Source of the DNA: Acinetobacter calcoaceticus | GTDB lineage: Bacteria > Pseudomonadota > Gammaproteobacteria > Pseudomonadales > Moraxellaceae | DNA length: 64,000 nucleotides | Direction: 5' to 3' | Assembly (NCBI RefSeq): GCF_004345325.1 | Contig: NZ_SLVJ01000001.1 | Coordinates: 124,001 to 188,000, forward strand | Shown here: positions 28,906 to 38,504 of the stretch, one piece after another | How positions within the stretch are numbered: position 1 is the stretch's first letter | How the letters are laid out: every line of letters starts with the position of its first letter | Notes under the pieces: model-generated | What the model was told of the DNA's origin: nothing | Seen by the model: the letters and a program-made list of their open reading frames with translations, nothing else | Database searches by the model: none | Position numbers and translations under genes: made by a program

Positions 28906-30060
28906 CTATAAAAATGCTTCCAACACGGTATTTAAAAAGCCATGTCCTTGTGAAGTACAGGCCAAGCGTTCTGGATCATTCTGCATTAATTGGCGTTGAC
29001 GCAATGTGCTCAGACTGTCCTGTAAATCAGCAAGGGCTAAGCCGGTGCGTTGGCTATACAATTTTGCATCGACACCATCATTTAACCGCAGTGCATTCAT
29101 CATAAATTCAAAGGGCATTTCTGCAGCAGTGATGGCTTTAAATTGCAAATTGTCTGCTGGGACTTTGGCCAGATAATCTTTGGGCAAGCGGGTTTTTTGA
29201 AAACGGTAGACCCCATCGGCTCGGGTGACTTTGCCATGTGCTCCAGCACCAATTGCCAGATAGTCACCAAATTGCCAATAATTCAGGTTGTGTGCTGAGG
29301 GGCGTTCTTTGCGCCATGCCGAGACTTCATAATTAATAAAGCCTTGCTCGATCAGATAGGCCTCACCTTGGATCTGAATCTGCTCAAGTACATCATCATG
29401 TGGCAACACTGGTTGAGTACGAAAGAACACGGTGTTCGGTTCGATGGTCAATTGATACCATGAGATATGAGTTGCACCCTGCTCTACCGCCAACTTCAAA
29501 TCCAACAAAGCCTGCTCGACGCTCTGCTCCACCAATCCATGCATCAGATCAACATTGACCCGTTCAAAGCCTGCTTGCTTGGCCAGTTTGATCGCTGACA
29601 ATGCATCACCTTGACTATGAATACGTCCTAAACGTTGCAGATGATCAGCATCAAAACTCTGCACCCCGATCGAAAGTCGGTTGATTCCTGCCTGTAGATA
29701 GGCTGCGAAAGGTTCGTGTTCTAAAGTTCCCGGATTGGCCTCTAAGGTTATTTCAGCATCGACGTCAAAGTCGACCCACTGCTTAAGCTCGGCAAACAAC
29801 CATTCATAGCCTTGTGCTGAAATCAAAGAAGGTGTGCCGCCACCGATAAACACACTGTGAATTTGACGGCCCTGTACAAACTCGATTTGGGTTTTAAAGT
29901 CTTCAACCAAGGCCTGTAAATAGGTCTGCTCTAAATCTAAGCTCAACTTTCCATCAGGCACCGCATGCGAATTAAAATCACAATACGGACATTTACGCAC
30001 ACACCAAGGCATATGGATATACAGAGAAAGTGGCACCAAGGCAGGATTTAAAGCGTCCAA
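28906..30060 (-). CDS. hemW: HemW, radical SAM haem chaperone
   Basis: A 384-residue radical SAM protein. The 4Fe-4S motif is C20-VRK-C24-PY-C27, followed by F29 as in HemW (CxxxCxxCxF). SAM-binding FIGGGTPSL, ITLEANPGT and RLSIGVQSF follow, and the C-terminal HemN_C domain ends the protein. HemW is often annotated as oxygen-independent coproporphyrinogen oxidase but lacks that activity and delivers haem to respiratory enzymes. No ATG fits the N-terminus; the start is the TTG at 30060. Confidence 0.93.
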   Translation of the reverse strand: MDALNPALVPLSLYIHMPWCVRKCPYCDFNSHAVPDGKLSLDLEQTYLQALVEDFKTQIEFVQGRQIHSVFIGGGTPSLISAQGYEWLFAELKQWVDFDVDAEITLEANPGTLEHEPFAAYLQAGINRLSIGVQSFDADHLQRLGRIHSQGDALSAIKLAKQAGFERVNVDLMHGLVEQSVEQALLDLKLAVEQGATHISWYQLTIEPNTVFFRTQPVLPHDDVLEQIQIQGEAYLIEQGFINYEVSAWRKERPSAHNLNYWQFGDYLAIGAGAHGKVTRADGVYRFQKTRLPKDYLAKVPADNLQFKAITAAEMPFEFMMNALRLNDGVDAKLYSQRTGLALADLQDSLSTLRQRQLMQNDPERLACTSQGHGFLNTVLEAFL

Positions 30061-30175
30061 GTATCGAGCTCAAATAAAAGAAAGCCCGATTTTAACATGC
30101 TTGGCGCGCAACACTTCGCCATTGTCATGAAATTGTTCTAGACTCGATCCAAGAACAATCATGTGAAGAAAAGCA

Positions 30176-30637
30176 ATGATAAAAATATCTTCTCAACTGC
30201 TGTACTTGCTTCCACTGGCGATGGGCGTGGGCATTGCCATGGCGATACAAACTGCTTTAAATACCCAATTGCGTGGCTATTTATCTTCACCGCTACAAGC
30301 CGCACTGTTGTCCTTTTTAGTCGGCAGTCTGCTGTTAGCACTACTGATATCGCTGCAAAAACAAAGCATACCGAGTTTGACTACCCTGCAACACATTCCG
30401 TGGTATCTTTGGCTCGGTGGTTGTTTAGGGGTATATGCCATCAGCGTCAGTATTTATACTGCACCTCAATTGGGCTTTCTTAGCCTGACCGGATTGATCA
30501 TCTTTGGGCAAATCTTGATGTCCATGTTAATCGATCATTATGCTTGGCTCGGCGTAGAGAAAACTGCGATTTCGTGGTCTAGACTACTCGGTGCAGTCGT
30601 GATCTTTATTGGGGTTTTACTCACCTTACAGCGTTGA
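30176..30637 (+). CDS. DMT-superfamily transporter of the DUF606/YdcZ type
   Basis: A 153-residue protein with five hydrophobic helices (LLPLAMGVGIAMAIQTALN and so on) and the YLWLGGCLGVYAISVSIYTAPQLG segment of DUF606 half-size transporters. Family members of this size act as pairs or homodimers; the substrate is unknown. It is 35 bp upstream of the MATE gene in the same direction, so the two may form an efflux operon. It starts 115 bp from the divergent hemW. Confidence 0.88.
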   Translation: MIKISSQLLYLLPLAMGVGIAMAIQTALNTQLRGYLSSPLQAALLSFLVGSLLLALLISLQKQSIPSLTTLQHIPWYLWLGGCLGVYAISVSIYTAPQLGFLSLTGLIIFGQILMSMLIDHYAWLGVEKTAISWSRLLGAVVIFIGVLLTLQR

Positions 30638-30672
30638 ATATAGAGTCAAATTTTAGGTTATAGGAATTTTTT

Positions 30673-32019
30673 GTGCCAAAGCTAACATCGCATCGCTTTC
30701 AATTAAAACAGCTTATTTATCTGATGATTCCGATCCTCATCACCCAGTTTGCACAGGCCGGTTTTGGCCTGATTGATACCATCATGGCCGGTCGATTGTC
30801 ACCGACTGATCTGGCCTCGATTGCGGTTGCGGTGGGGATTTGGTTACCGGTGATGTTGTTGGCCAGTGGCATTATGATTGCCACCAGCCCACTGGTGGCA
30901 GAAGCCAAGGGCGCAAAAGATCTAGAAAAAATTGGCAGTATTGCACGTCAGTCACTCTGGGTGGCATTTGTCATCGGGGTGATTGCCGGATTGATCTTGC
31001 AGTTAATGCCTTTTTTATTGCCGCTGTTTAAAGTCCCTGCATCCTTACAACCCAAAGCCAGTTTATTTCTGCATGCGATCGGTTTAGGCATGCCCGCAGT
31101 GACCATGTATGCCGCATTACGCAGTTATTCCGAAGCCTTGGGCTTTCCACGTCCTGTGACTGTGATCAGTTTGGCGGCGCTGTTGGTGTTGATCCCGCTG
31201 AACTTAATCTTTATGCATGGTTGGGGGCCTATCCCTGCGCTCGGTAGTGCTGGCTGTGGTTTTGCCACCGCGATTTTACAATGGCTGATGTTTATCACCT
31301 TGGCACGCTATATCGCCAAAGCCACACGTTATCAAAAAACGCCCGTGTTCAATCTCTGGGAGCGTATAGATCCGTATTGGGTGAAACGCATTTTAGCCTT
31401 GGGCTTCCCAATCGGCTTGGCGATCTTCTTTGAGGTGAGTATTTTCAGTACCGCGGTTTTGGTGCTCAGTCCTCTCGGTGAAACCACGGTAGCTGCGCAT
31501 CAAATTGCCATGTCGGTCACATCACAATTGTTTATGATCCCCATGTCCTTGGCCATCGCTCTCACTATTCGTGTCGGGATTTATTATGGTGAAAAAAACT
31601 ATGCCGCCATGCGGGCAGTGCAAAAAGTCGGCCTGATCCTCAGCACCGTCTTTGCGTTGTTTACCATGTCCCTGATCTGGTTTTTCCGCCCTGAAATCAT
31701 CGTGCAGTACAGCAAAGATCTGGCGGTGACCCAAGTTGCCATGTATTTATTGCTGTTTGCTATGGCCTATCAAATCATGGATGCATGGCAAGTCAGTGCT
31801 GCAGGCTGTTTAAGAGGTATGCAAGATACCCAAGCCACCATGTGGATCACCATGCTGGCTTATTGGATTATTGCCTTCCCTGTTGGAATTTATTTGGCAC
31901 GCTTTACCGACATGGGTGCTTCTGGAGTATGGATTGGTCTCATCGTGGGCTTGTCTGTGGCCTGTGTATTGTTACTCTCACGTCTGTATTACAACAACAA
32001 ACGCCTTGCCCAACTTTAA
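30673..32019 (+). CDS. MATE-family multidrug/Na+ (or H+) antiporter
   Basis: A 448-residue protein with 12 hydrophobic helices in two MatE halves. The first half has QAGFGLIDTIMAGRLSPTDLA, the second GFPIGLAIFFEVSIFS and VAAHQIAMSV, both family signatures of NorM-like exporters of cationic drugs. The start is GTG at 30673 with AGGA eight bases before. It follows the DMT gene closely, with no terminator between. Confidence 0.93.
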   Translation: MPKLTSHRFQLKQLIYLMIPILITQFAQAGFGLIDTIMAGRLSPTDLASIAVAVGIWLPVMLLASGIMIATSPLVAEAKGAKDLEKIGSIARQSLWVAFVIGVIAGLILQLMPFLLPLFKVPASLQPKASLFLHAIGLGMPAVTMYAALRSYSEALGFPRPVTVISLAALLVLIPLNLIFMHGWGPIPALGSAGCGFATAILQWLMFITLARYIAKATRYQKTPVFNLWERIDPYWVKRILALGFPIGLAIFFEVSIFSTAVLVLSPLGETTVAAHQIAMSVTSQLFMIPMSLAIALTIRVGIYYGEKNYAAMRAVQKVGLILSTVFALFTMSLIWFFRPEIIVQYSKDLAVTQVAMYLLLFAMAYQIMDAWQVSAAGCLRGMQDTQATMWITMLAYWIIAFPVGIYLARFTDMGASGVWIGLIVGLSVACVLLLSRLYYNNKRLAQL

Positions 32020-32173
32020 GTGTATCTAGGCGCTCTAACCGACAACCATTTCGTGGGTTACAGCGCCAGAATATCAATAGGTTACAACTCAATTACAATT
32101 AGAACTAGGCAGTTTAAGATTTGTCACCTATGATCAAAAACGAAACTTGTTTGAAGTTTAAGGATTATTACGA

Positions 32174-33472
32174 ATGGCAAAAAACAGCAGTACTCCGGGT
32201 CGTCGCTTTTTAAAACTGGCTGGTATGACGGCGAGCATTGCGACCAAAACCATGTCCAATTCTATTCGTAATTTAACTGCGGACGAAGAACAAAAAAATC
32301 AAGCTAGGTCTAAGCTTTTCCAAGATATCGGCCTACAAATCGCGGATACCTTAGGAGAAATGAAAGGTGCAGTGATGAAGGTCGGACAGATCGCCTCACA
32401 GTACAAAGATATCTTCCCACCTGAAGTTGCCAAAGCCATTGCCAAACTGCAACGCCAAGCACCTGCTATGCCCTTTGCTGAAATTAAACAGCAAGTCGAG
32501 AAAGAGTTGGGCAAACCCTTGGCTCAAATTTTTAACAGTTTCGAGGAACAGCCTTTTGCCGCTGCCTCAATCGGTCAAGTGCATCGCGCCACACTCCCCG
32601 ATGGTCAAGAAGTAGTGGTAAAAGTACAGTATCCGGGTGTGGATCAAGCCTGTGAAAGTGACCTTAAACAAGTCCGTTTAGCGCTGCGTTTAATGGGCGT
32701 GCTCAAAGTCGATAAAAAACTACAAGATCGGTTATTTCAAGAGATCCAAGACAGCCTGCACGAAGAACTCAACTATGAGATTGAAGCTCAGAATTTAGCT
32801 GTATTTCGTACATTTCATCAGGCACTCGATGCCAAAATTATTATCCCGACCGTATTCCCTGAGTACTCTAGTCGCCGTGTCTTGACCTTGAGTATGGAAA
32901 AAGGCGACAGCATAGAAACTGCCAGTACGTGGGAACTCTCGATTCGCAATGAGATTGGCCAACGCCTGATCCAAGCCCTAGGCCAACAAATCTTTTTCCT
33001 CAAACGTTTTCATTGCGACCCACATCCTGGCAACTTTGCCTTCCGCCCAGATGGCAGTGTGGTGATATATGACTTTGGTGGGGTCAAGACCTTATCCAAT
33101 GATATTATCGTGCGCTTCAAAGCCTTGGTTCAAGCTGGACGCCAAGCCGATATTGAGAGTATTGAAACGCATTTATTGGCGATGGACGCTTTGGCTGAAA
33201 GAGATAAATTTCCGCCTGAACTGTATCAAGCATGGCTAGAAGTATTGTTACGACCGCTAATAACTCATTATGATTTTGCAGAGAATTCCGCACACCATGA
33301 TGGTATGCGTTTAGTGAAAAAATCCCTCAAATACTGGGATGTATTTAAGCCCTCACCGGATACCTTGATGGTCAATCGAACCATCTCTGGTCATTATTGG
33401 AACCTGATCCAACTCAAGGTACATGACAACCTTAATGATTTGTTTGAATCACTCGTACCACCTACCAACTAA
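32174..33472 (+). CDS. ABC1/AarF/UbiB-family atypical kinase
   Basis: A 432-residue cytoplasmic ABC1 protein. The N-terminal KxGQ motif is MKVGQIASQ (about residue 73), the Ala-rich nucleotide loop AAASIGQVH, the lysine in VVVKVQYPGV, the catalytic HCDPHPGNFAF and the metal-binding YDFGGVK. Unlike UbiB it has no C-terminal membrane helices, so it is the shorter AarF type. Homologues support ubiquinone synthesis and lipid handling with ATPase rather than protein kinase activity. Confidence 0.9.
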   Translation: MAKNSSTPGRRFLKLAGMTASIATKTMSNSIRNLTADEEQKNQARSKLFQDIGLQIADTLGEMKGAVMKVGQIASQYKDIFPPEVAKAIAKLQRQAPAMPFAEIKQQVEKELGKPLAQIFNSFEEQPFAAASIGQVHRATLPDGQEVVVKVQYPGVDQACESDLKQVRLALRLMGVLKVDKKLQDRLFQEIQDSLHEELNYEIEAQNLAVFRTFHQALDAKIIIPTVFPEYSSRRVLTLSMEKGDSIETASTWELSIRNEIGQRLIQALGQQIFFLKRFHCDPHPGNFAFRPDGSVVIYDFGGVKTLSNDIIVRFKALVQAGRQADIESIETHLLAMDALAERDKFPPELYQAWLEVLLRPLITHYDFAENSAHHDGMRLVKKSLKYWDVFKPSPDTLMVNRTISGHYWNLIQLKVHDNLNDLFESLVPPTN

Positions 33473-33541
33473 GCTTTACGCTATTGCGCATATCGCCTGC
33501 TAGATCGGATTAAATTTGGGAGGCTTGGGAGTCGGGTTCGG

Positions 33542-33579
33542 GAGACTGAGTTGGATTTAAGAGACTGAGTTGGATTATT
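33542..33579. repeat. 19-bp direct repeat, two copies
   Basis: gagactgagttggattta occurs at 33542 and 33561; the second copy runs into the crcB stop codon. A weaker relative lies just upstream (33528-33541). Confidence 0.6.
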
Positions 33580-33949
33580 TAAGTAGTATTTGAAAGATAT
33601 AAAAGCCTATCGCCAATCCCACTACACCTACGATCACACTGCTGATTACATAGGCCAGTGCAATCATCAAATGGCCTTGCTTTAACAGCACAAAGGTTTC
33701 CAAACCAAAGCTAGAAAAGGTGGTATATCCACCTAAGATTCCGACCATGAAAAACAGTCGTGTCTGTTGCTGCAAGATCGGATAACGCTCAGTACAGGCA
33801 AAGAAAATTCCTGCCAAGACACAACCCGAGATATTGATCCACCAGGTTGGCCAAGGAAAAAGGTTTTGCGGTTTGACCAAATACAGACTCAGTGCATAGC
33901 GCAAACTTGCTCCGATCGCACCACCACACGCAACCCAAATCCAATTCAT
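33575..33949 (-). CDS. crcB: CrcB/Fluc fluoride channel
   Basis: A 124-residue four-helix membrane protein. Family marks are GGAIGASLRYALS near the start, WWINISGCVLAG (the N-x-x-G turn) and GGYTTFSSFGLET, which lines the pore and sodium site. Fluc channels work as antiparallel dimers and export fluoride. No fluoride riboswitch pattern is seen upstream; instead the leader holds DnaA-box-like sequences. Confidence 0.95.
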   Translation of the reverse strand: MNWIWVACGGAIGASLRYALSLYLVKPQNLFPWPTWWINISGCVLAGIFFACTERYPILQQQTRLFFMVGILGGYTTFSSFGLETFVLLKQGHLMIALAYVISSVIVGVVGLAIGFYIFQILLK

Positions 33950-33957
33950 TTCAGTGC

Positions 33958-33994
33958 TTCTCCACAGTTGTGTACAAGTTCACAGTTATCCACA
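33958..33994. promoter_or_regulatory. DnaA-box-like cluster upstream of crcB
   Basis: One perfect DnaA box, TTATCCACA, at 33986-33994, and a second with one mismatch, TTCTCCACA, at 33958-33966, on the same strand 28 bp apart. A poorer copy lies between them. They are 9-45 bp before the crcB start codon. Confidence 0.45.
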
Positions 33995-34071
33995 ACTTTA
34001 ATCCTGAAGACCCAAAATTGAATCAGATGGACAACGAAATGATCGCTAGCTGTAGCGGATTAAGCATACAT

Positions 34072-34950
34072 TTAAACTTGATCGCCAGCCAGATTGGGAA
34101 TTTCACAAGTCTCATTCAATACATGGAAATCTAACGCGGGAATATAAAAACACAAGGCAGGCACATCTAGATCGATCTCCAGTTCTTGTAATAATGGACA
34201 ATCTAACTGCTCTATCGTTAAGGCTTTTATGCTCTCAAAATCTGCATCAATCCGAATATCTGCCTGTGCTAACTGAGGCGATTGATCCGCCGACTCCAGC
34301 AGAATATGCTGCTGAGGTACCAAAAACTGCAGTGCCTCTTGCCACGTTGGGAAAAATGCCTTCCATTGCTCAGGAAGTTGCTGGCCACTGGCTTGTTTTA
34401 AGCCAACGTCCAGATGATAACGCTCATCGATATGAATTTTCGCCTGTATATTCAGTTGTTGCTGCATCTGCTGCAGTTGTAATTTAAAACGTGGATCATA
34501 CTGCGCGGGCATCGCATCACTAAACAGGCGACCACTGATCACATAAAACAGGCTATCTGACATAATTTGTTCAAAAACAATACCATGCTTAATTTTATCC
34601 GCTGCCAAATAAAAGCGCCAATTGCTTAACTTCGGTGATCCAAAGCATTTCCGTAGAGGCCCCAAACGATGTGGGCCAAAATCGTGATGATGATAAAACA
34701 AAATACTGAAAATGGTCTTGCCGTCTTTTTCCCAAAGTTTTAACGGTTCAGGAAATCGCGCACGAACCTTGTCAATATCGACCAACCATGACATGTAGAT
34801 CGTGTCTGTCGCCTGACTTTCCATACGCAGATAAGGAAACATCCGCAATACCTGACGACGAAAATTTAACACCCAGCGACAGCGGAATAAACTGGCTAAA
34901 CAGCGAAACAATAGACGGTGTTGTGCATATTTAAATTGATGACGCCACAT
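34072..34950 (-). CDS. DUF2071-like protein of unknown function
   Basis: A 292-residue soluble protein. The middle (MSWLVDIDKVRARFPEPLKL, then a series of beta-like stretches such as WRFYLAADKIKHGIVF) resembles DUF2071/YqjF proteins, which have an acetoacetate-decarboxylase-like fold. The first 40 residues are basic and aromatic (FRCRWVLNFRRQVLRMFPYL) and could lie on a membrane. The assignment is from general pattern only. It stands alone between crcB and the HopJ gene. Confidence 0.6.
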   Translation of the reverse strand: MWRHQFKYAQHRLLFRCLASLFRCRWVLNFRRQVLRMFPYLRMESQATDTIYMSWLVDIDKVRARFPEPLKLWEKDGKTIFSILFYHHHDFGPHRLGPLRKCFGSPKLSNWRFYLAADKIKHGIVFEQIMSDSLFYVISGRLFSDAMPAQYDPRFKLQLQQMQQQLNIQAKIHIDERYHLDVGLKQASGQQLPEQWKAFFPTWQEALQFLVPQQHILLESADQSPQLAQADIRIDADFESIKALTIEQLDCPLLQELEIDLDVPALCFYIPALDFHVLNETCEIPNLAGDQV

Positions 34951-35108
34951 ACAAGGAATTAATTTTATTCGAAATTATTGAAGAAGCATTGCAACATAAA
35001 ACTCCATGACATCATAGTAAAATGCCAAATTAATCACAGGATGATTTCACCCACCTGGTAAATTTGGTTATGATGCAAAGATTGTTCATCGCTATGGAAT
35101 TTTCCTTC

Positions 35109-35435
35109 ATGCTGCAAGATCTACTCGCACAACTACAAAATGGCCAAGCGAAATTTGCCGATGTCTTGGCATATATTGAAACGGCGTATACTCATCAAGC
35201 CACAGCATTTAAAAATGGGCTGCAGCACAATGCCGCAACTGAAAACCAAGGCAGTGCCAAAGTCCTGTTTTTTGCTCAACGCCAAGGTCTAGATCAAGCA
35301 CAGACCTTGAGTTTATTTGCTGAACATTATCAAGATGTCTTGGCCACCCCAGATGCCAGCAATCACCAAAATATTCGTCAGTTTATGCTACATGGCTGGG
35401 ATGGGGTCAGTTTTGAAGGCCAAGTCTTGATTTAA
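35109..35435 (+). CDS. HopJ-family protein
   Basis: About 108 residues. The pattern AYIETAYTHQATAFKNG, GSAKVLFFAQ, HYQDVLATPDASNHQNIRQFM and GWDGVSFEG matches the HopJ family (PF08888). The family is named from a Pseudomonas type III effector, but most members are in bacteria without type III secretion and are likely housekeeping proteins of unknown function. The frame is open from 35064; ATG at 35094 is another possible start. Confidence 0.85.
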   Translation: MLQDLLAQLQNGQAKFADVLAYIETAYTHQATAFKNGLQHNAATENQGSAKVLFFAQRQGLDQAQTLSLFAEHYQDVLATPDASNHQNIRQFMLHGWDGVSFEGQVLI

Positions 35436-35453
35436 GATCGCGTTAGGATCGAT

Positions 35454-35864
35454 TTAAGGACGTTCTGCATATTGCGGAAGCTGATCACAAATCTGTTCCC
35501 ACTCCGCCTTAGACGCCACAAAAATATGCTGAGTGGGGCCATGTTCGAGTGGCGTATCCAATGTTCCGATACGTAAGCGATACAGCTCAGGCGTATCTGA
35601 TTTAATACTGATAATCGGTGAAGCACACACCCCACAAAAACAACGCTGTGTCGTTGGCGTAGATTGATATTTTTGAATCAACTCTGCACCCTGAACATAG
35701 CTAAAATCCGCGACTTTCACTGGCGCATTGGTGGCATAAGCACTGCCATTGGCCTTGCGACAGCGCTGACAATGACACTGTAATACTGGGCCAATCTCGC
35801 CAAGAATTTCATAACGAACCGCGCCACACAAACAACTTCCTGTATATTTTTTTGTCGTCATCAT
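35454..35864 (-). CDS. GFA-family zinc protein
   Basis: A 136-residue protein of the Gfa family (glutathione-dependent formaldehyde-activating enzyme fold). Zinc-binding cysteines: C11 and C13 in SCLCGAVRY, C30, C32 and C35 in CHCQRC, and C75, C77 and C80 in CFCGVC. Small members seldom have proven formaldehyde activity, so no substrate is named. It converges with the HopJ gene (18-bp gap). Confidence 0.9.
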   Translation of the reverse strand: MMTTKKYTGSCLCGAVRYEILGEIGPVLQCHCQRCRKANGSAYATNAPVKVADFSYVQGAELIQKYQSTPTTQRCFCGVCASPIISIKSDTPELYRLRIGTLDTPLEHGPTQHIFVASKAEWEQICDQLPQYAERP

Positions 35865-35930
35865 GCTTGTACTCTAAATAGAATAATCTCAGAAAATTAG
35901 CATAAGCCTGCGATTGCGCCCAGACATTTT

Positions 35931-37178
35931 TTAGATGACTCGATCAAAGTCATGTGTTGAGAGTGTGCCGAGATAATGGTGTGCACCTTCTGCTGCCGCA
36001 CGCCCCGTTGCAAAGCAGGCAGTAAGCAAATAACCACCTGTCGGTGCATCCCAATCCAACATCTCGCCACAACAAAACCATTGTGGATTGGACTTCAGTT
36101 GCAATTTATCGCTGAGCGCTTGTTGACGGACACCACCAGCACAACTGATCGCTTCCTCAATCGGTCTAAAGCCACTGAGCTCAACCTTCAGTTGTTTAAT
36201 CTGCTGCGCCATTGCGGCTGGATTATTCCATAAGGCCTTATCGACCAATTCACGCAACAGTGCGGCCTTGGTCTGATCCAAACCCGCTTTACGCCACAGA
36301 TTGGCTGTGGATTGCTTGGCTTGGGGCCGCAGTTTTTGAGTCAACTGCGCCTCGCTCAGTTCAGGCAGCAGATCGAGGTACAAGCTCATCGTTGCCTGCT
36401 CAGCACGTTGTTGTCTCAGCGCACGCCCCTGCTTATAAATCAAACCGCTTTCCAGTCCATAATGGCTGATCACGATATCACCAATACTTTGCTCATTGAT
36501 GCGGTCTTGGGTCTCAACCCAAGCGGCAACGCGCTTTAAGGGCTGACCAAACAGCGGTTGCATATAGCTCGACCAAGTGCGTAACACACCCACATTGCTG
36601 GCTTGAAAGGGATCAATCTCAGTCGCTGACAACCATTGCTGCCACGCTCCATCACTGCCCAACTGCGGCCATGACACTGCACCACAGGCCAAGATGATCG
36701 CATCAAACTCAAGTTGTTGGGCCTGTGCAGCATCGCTATTGAGCTGTTGTACTGTTAATTGCTGGGCTTTGAGGTCCAGCACTTGATGACGATAATGAAA
36801 TTGCACTTTGGCCTCAACCAATCGCCTTAACCACGCTCGAAGTAGAGGCGCTGCCTTCATTTCAACGGGGAATACGCGACCAGAACTTCCAATATAGGAG
36901 CTGATCCCAAGATCATGCATCCAAGCTTGGATCCACGTCGCATCGCAGTTTTCCAGCCAAGGCTTGAGCCATTCTACAGCATCATAACGTTGTACAAATT
37001 GCGCCAAAGGTTCAGCATGAGAAATATTCAGCCCGGTTTTCCCTGCCATAAGGAACTTGCGTGCAGCGGAAGGCTTCTGCTCAAAGACATGGATCTCATA
37101 ATCCCATTGGCTCAGCACTTCAGCAGCCATTAAGCCCGCAGGACCTGCCCCAACGATGGCAATGCGCTTAGTCGGCAT
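35931..37178 (-). CDS. HI0933/TIGR03862-type flavoprotein
   Basis: A 415-residue FAD protein. N-terminal dinucleotide loop AIVGAGPAGLMAAE, then RKFLMAGKTGLNISH, the HI0933 family signature (flavin contact), and a C-terminal SCAGGVRQQAL and CGEMLDWDAPTGGYLL with ACFATGR at the end. Reaction unknown. Its start overlaps the end of the upstream methylase gene by 11 bp, so the pair is translationally coupled. Confidence 0.9.
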   Translation of the reverse strand: MPTKRIAIVGAGPAGLMAAEVLSQWDYEIHVFEQKPSAARKFLMAGKTGLNISHAEPLAQFVQRYDAVEWLKPWLENCDATWIQAWMHDLGISSYIGSSGRVFPVEMKAAPLLRAWLRRLVEAKVQFHYRHQVLDLKAQQLTVQQLNSDAAQAQQLEFDAIILACGAVSWPQLGSDGAWQQWLSATEIDPFQASNVGVLRTWSSYMQPLFGQPLKRVAAWVETQDRINEQSIGDIVISHYGLESGLIYKQGRALRQQRAEQATMSLYLDLLPELSEAQLTQKLRPQAKQSTANLWRKAGLDQTKAALLRELVDKALWNNPAAMAQQIKQLKVELSGFRPIEEAISCAGGVRQQALSDKLQLKSNPQWFCCGEMLDWDAPTGGYLLTACFATGRAAAEGAHHYLGTLSTHDFDRVI

Positions 37179-37860
37179 CGTGCGACTCTATACGTGCTTC
37201 GACCACTGACTCAACTGCGTCTACACGCTGCGTTTCAGGGGTCACGCCGGCCAAAGGCATCAATGTATCAAATCGGGTTTGATAGTCTGCAGGCTTGCGA
37301 ATAATCAATTGTTGACACAACTCACCACGTTCTAAATATTTAATCTCAAAATGAGTTCGCGCTGAATCCGCAGCAATGCGCTGTAATTCGAAGGGTAACT
37401 TCCAAAGATGTTGTAATTGTTGTACCGCTTCTTCGATATATTCAGGAATATTACTGGCTAAGGTAATTTGACCACCAGGGGCCAAGCGCGACAGCAAATA
37501 TTCAAAGAACGGCATATTCAGCCAGCGTTGAGCTGAATTATGTGGCTCTGGATTTGGATAAAGTATAAAAATCTGTTCTGCTTGCGCGGGATAAACCGCA
37601 TGTACCATCCATGCAATCGCATCGGCATGCACAATCTCAAGATTGCTCAATGCTGCCTGTTGATGCAGTTTTTGCATCGCATCAAATTTTTCACGGGTGC
37701 GTTCGATCGCAATCAGATTCAACTCAGGATGGCGTTGACTAAAACCCAAAGCATGCTTGCCCTTACCCGCCCCAATTTCAATACAAATCGGCTGTTGCCC
37801 AATGCTTTTAAACTGGCGTGGCGCATGGATACGCTGCGCTTGAAATTGACGAATCGACAT
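37168..37860 (-). CDS. TrmB-like tRNA methyltransferase, divergent
   Basis: A 230-residue SAM-dependent methylase of the TrmB fold. SAM motif [14 protein letters not shown], then [14 protein letters not shown] and HADAIAWM are as in tRNA (m7G46) methyltransferase. The catalytic-region motif, usually FPDPWPKKRHHKRR, reads [14 protein letters not shown] here: D becomes N and the basic stretch is lost. A separate standard TrmB may exist elsewhere, so this may be a paralogue with another substrate. The ATG at 37860 is chosen; a GTG at 37890 is also open. Confidence 0.75.
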   Translation of the reverse strand: MSIRQFQAQRIHAPRQFKSIGQQPICIEIGAGKGKHALGFSQRHPELNLIAIERTREKFDAMQKLHQQAALSNLEIVHADAIAWMVHAVYPAQAEQIFILYPNPEPHNSAQRWLNMPFFEYLLSRLAPGGQITLASNIPEYIEEAVQQLQHLWKLPFELQRIAADSARTHFEIKYLERGELCQQLIIRKPADYQTRFDTLMPLAGVTPETQRVDAVESVVEARIESHDAD

Positions 37861-37974
37861 AAACAGATCAAACTCATAAAAAATCGCCACAAGTCTACCA
37901 ATTCTCTGTGCGCTTGCCTAATTCTATTGACTCGTCTTACTCACTCTTGCTCACTGAAATTTTCGGAAATCATT

Positions 37975-38142
37975 ATGCCACGTACTTTTCCTTGCCCCCG
38001 TTGCGGAGAACTCTCAACTTGGGAAGACAATCCATCACGTCCATTTTGCTCAGATCGCTGCAAATTGATCGATTTGGGTGCATGGGCCAACGATGAATAT
38101 CGCTTACCGACCGAAGATGCACCTCAAGCCGAAGAGGATTAA
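37975..38142 (+). CDS. yacG: DNA gyrase inhibitor YacG
   Basis: A 55-residue zinc protein: C7-PR-C10, then C25-SDR-C29, fitting the YacG pattern C-x2-C-x14-C-x3-C, with [12 protein letters not shown] following as in E. coli YacG, which binds GyrB and blocks DNA binding. GGA lies nine bases upstream. A longer open frame running from 37540 through this gene is not the gene itself. Confidence 0.92.
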   Translation: MPRTFPCPRCGELSTWEDNPSRPFCSDRCKLIDLGAWANDEYRLPTEDAPQAEED

Positions 38143-38158
38143 GCCGTTTCTTTAACAG

Positions 38159-38178
38159 GTCCATGGTCCGCCATGGAC
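38159..38178 (+). terminator. Hairpin after yacG
   Basis: Eight-bp perfect stem GTCCATGG/CCATGGAC around TCCG, 17 bp after the stop codon. There is no T-run, so termination is not certain. The rest of 38179-38500 is AT-rich with no gene seen. Confidence 0.35.
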
Positions 38179-38504
38179 AAAATCAACATATGAAAAAATC
38201 AAACGCTTTAGCAAAAATATTGAATTAGCAAAATATCGAAACATTTTGTTTAAAATTCAGCCTGCAACTTATTAAATTAAGTGTATGCTTATTTTGTGAA
38301 ACTTGATATTGCTGAATGACTTAGCACTTAACTTATACTTAAAACATAAATTCGTTTGCATTTTTATATATATTTTTTTACAACAACATTTATGAATTTT
38401 AAAAATTAGTACACATTTCACATTTAATCTGATGCTGTTCTTTAGTATCCAATATTCAAATAACATCATCTGAACTTTCACTTCTTTTTAGTGAGCGATA
38501 CCTC

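Noticed and set aside
33950..34071. Fluoride riboswitch before crcB
   Set aside because: The conserved riboswitch core and pseudoknot sequences are not seen; DnaA-type boxes occupy the place.
34072..34950. First thought: a membrane acyltransferase
   Set aside because: The N-terminal basic/aromatic stretch is not followed by an HX4D motif; the DUF2071-like pattern fits better.
35109..35435. Type III secretion effector
   Set aside because: The HopJ family name is historical; no type III genes are in the window and members occur in many bacteria without the system.
37540..38142. Open frame of 200 codons on plus over trmB and yacG
   Set aside because: Only its last 56 codons are the real gene (yacG, from 37975); the rest is antisense to the methylase gene.
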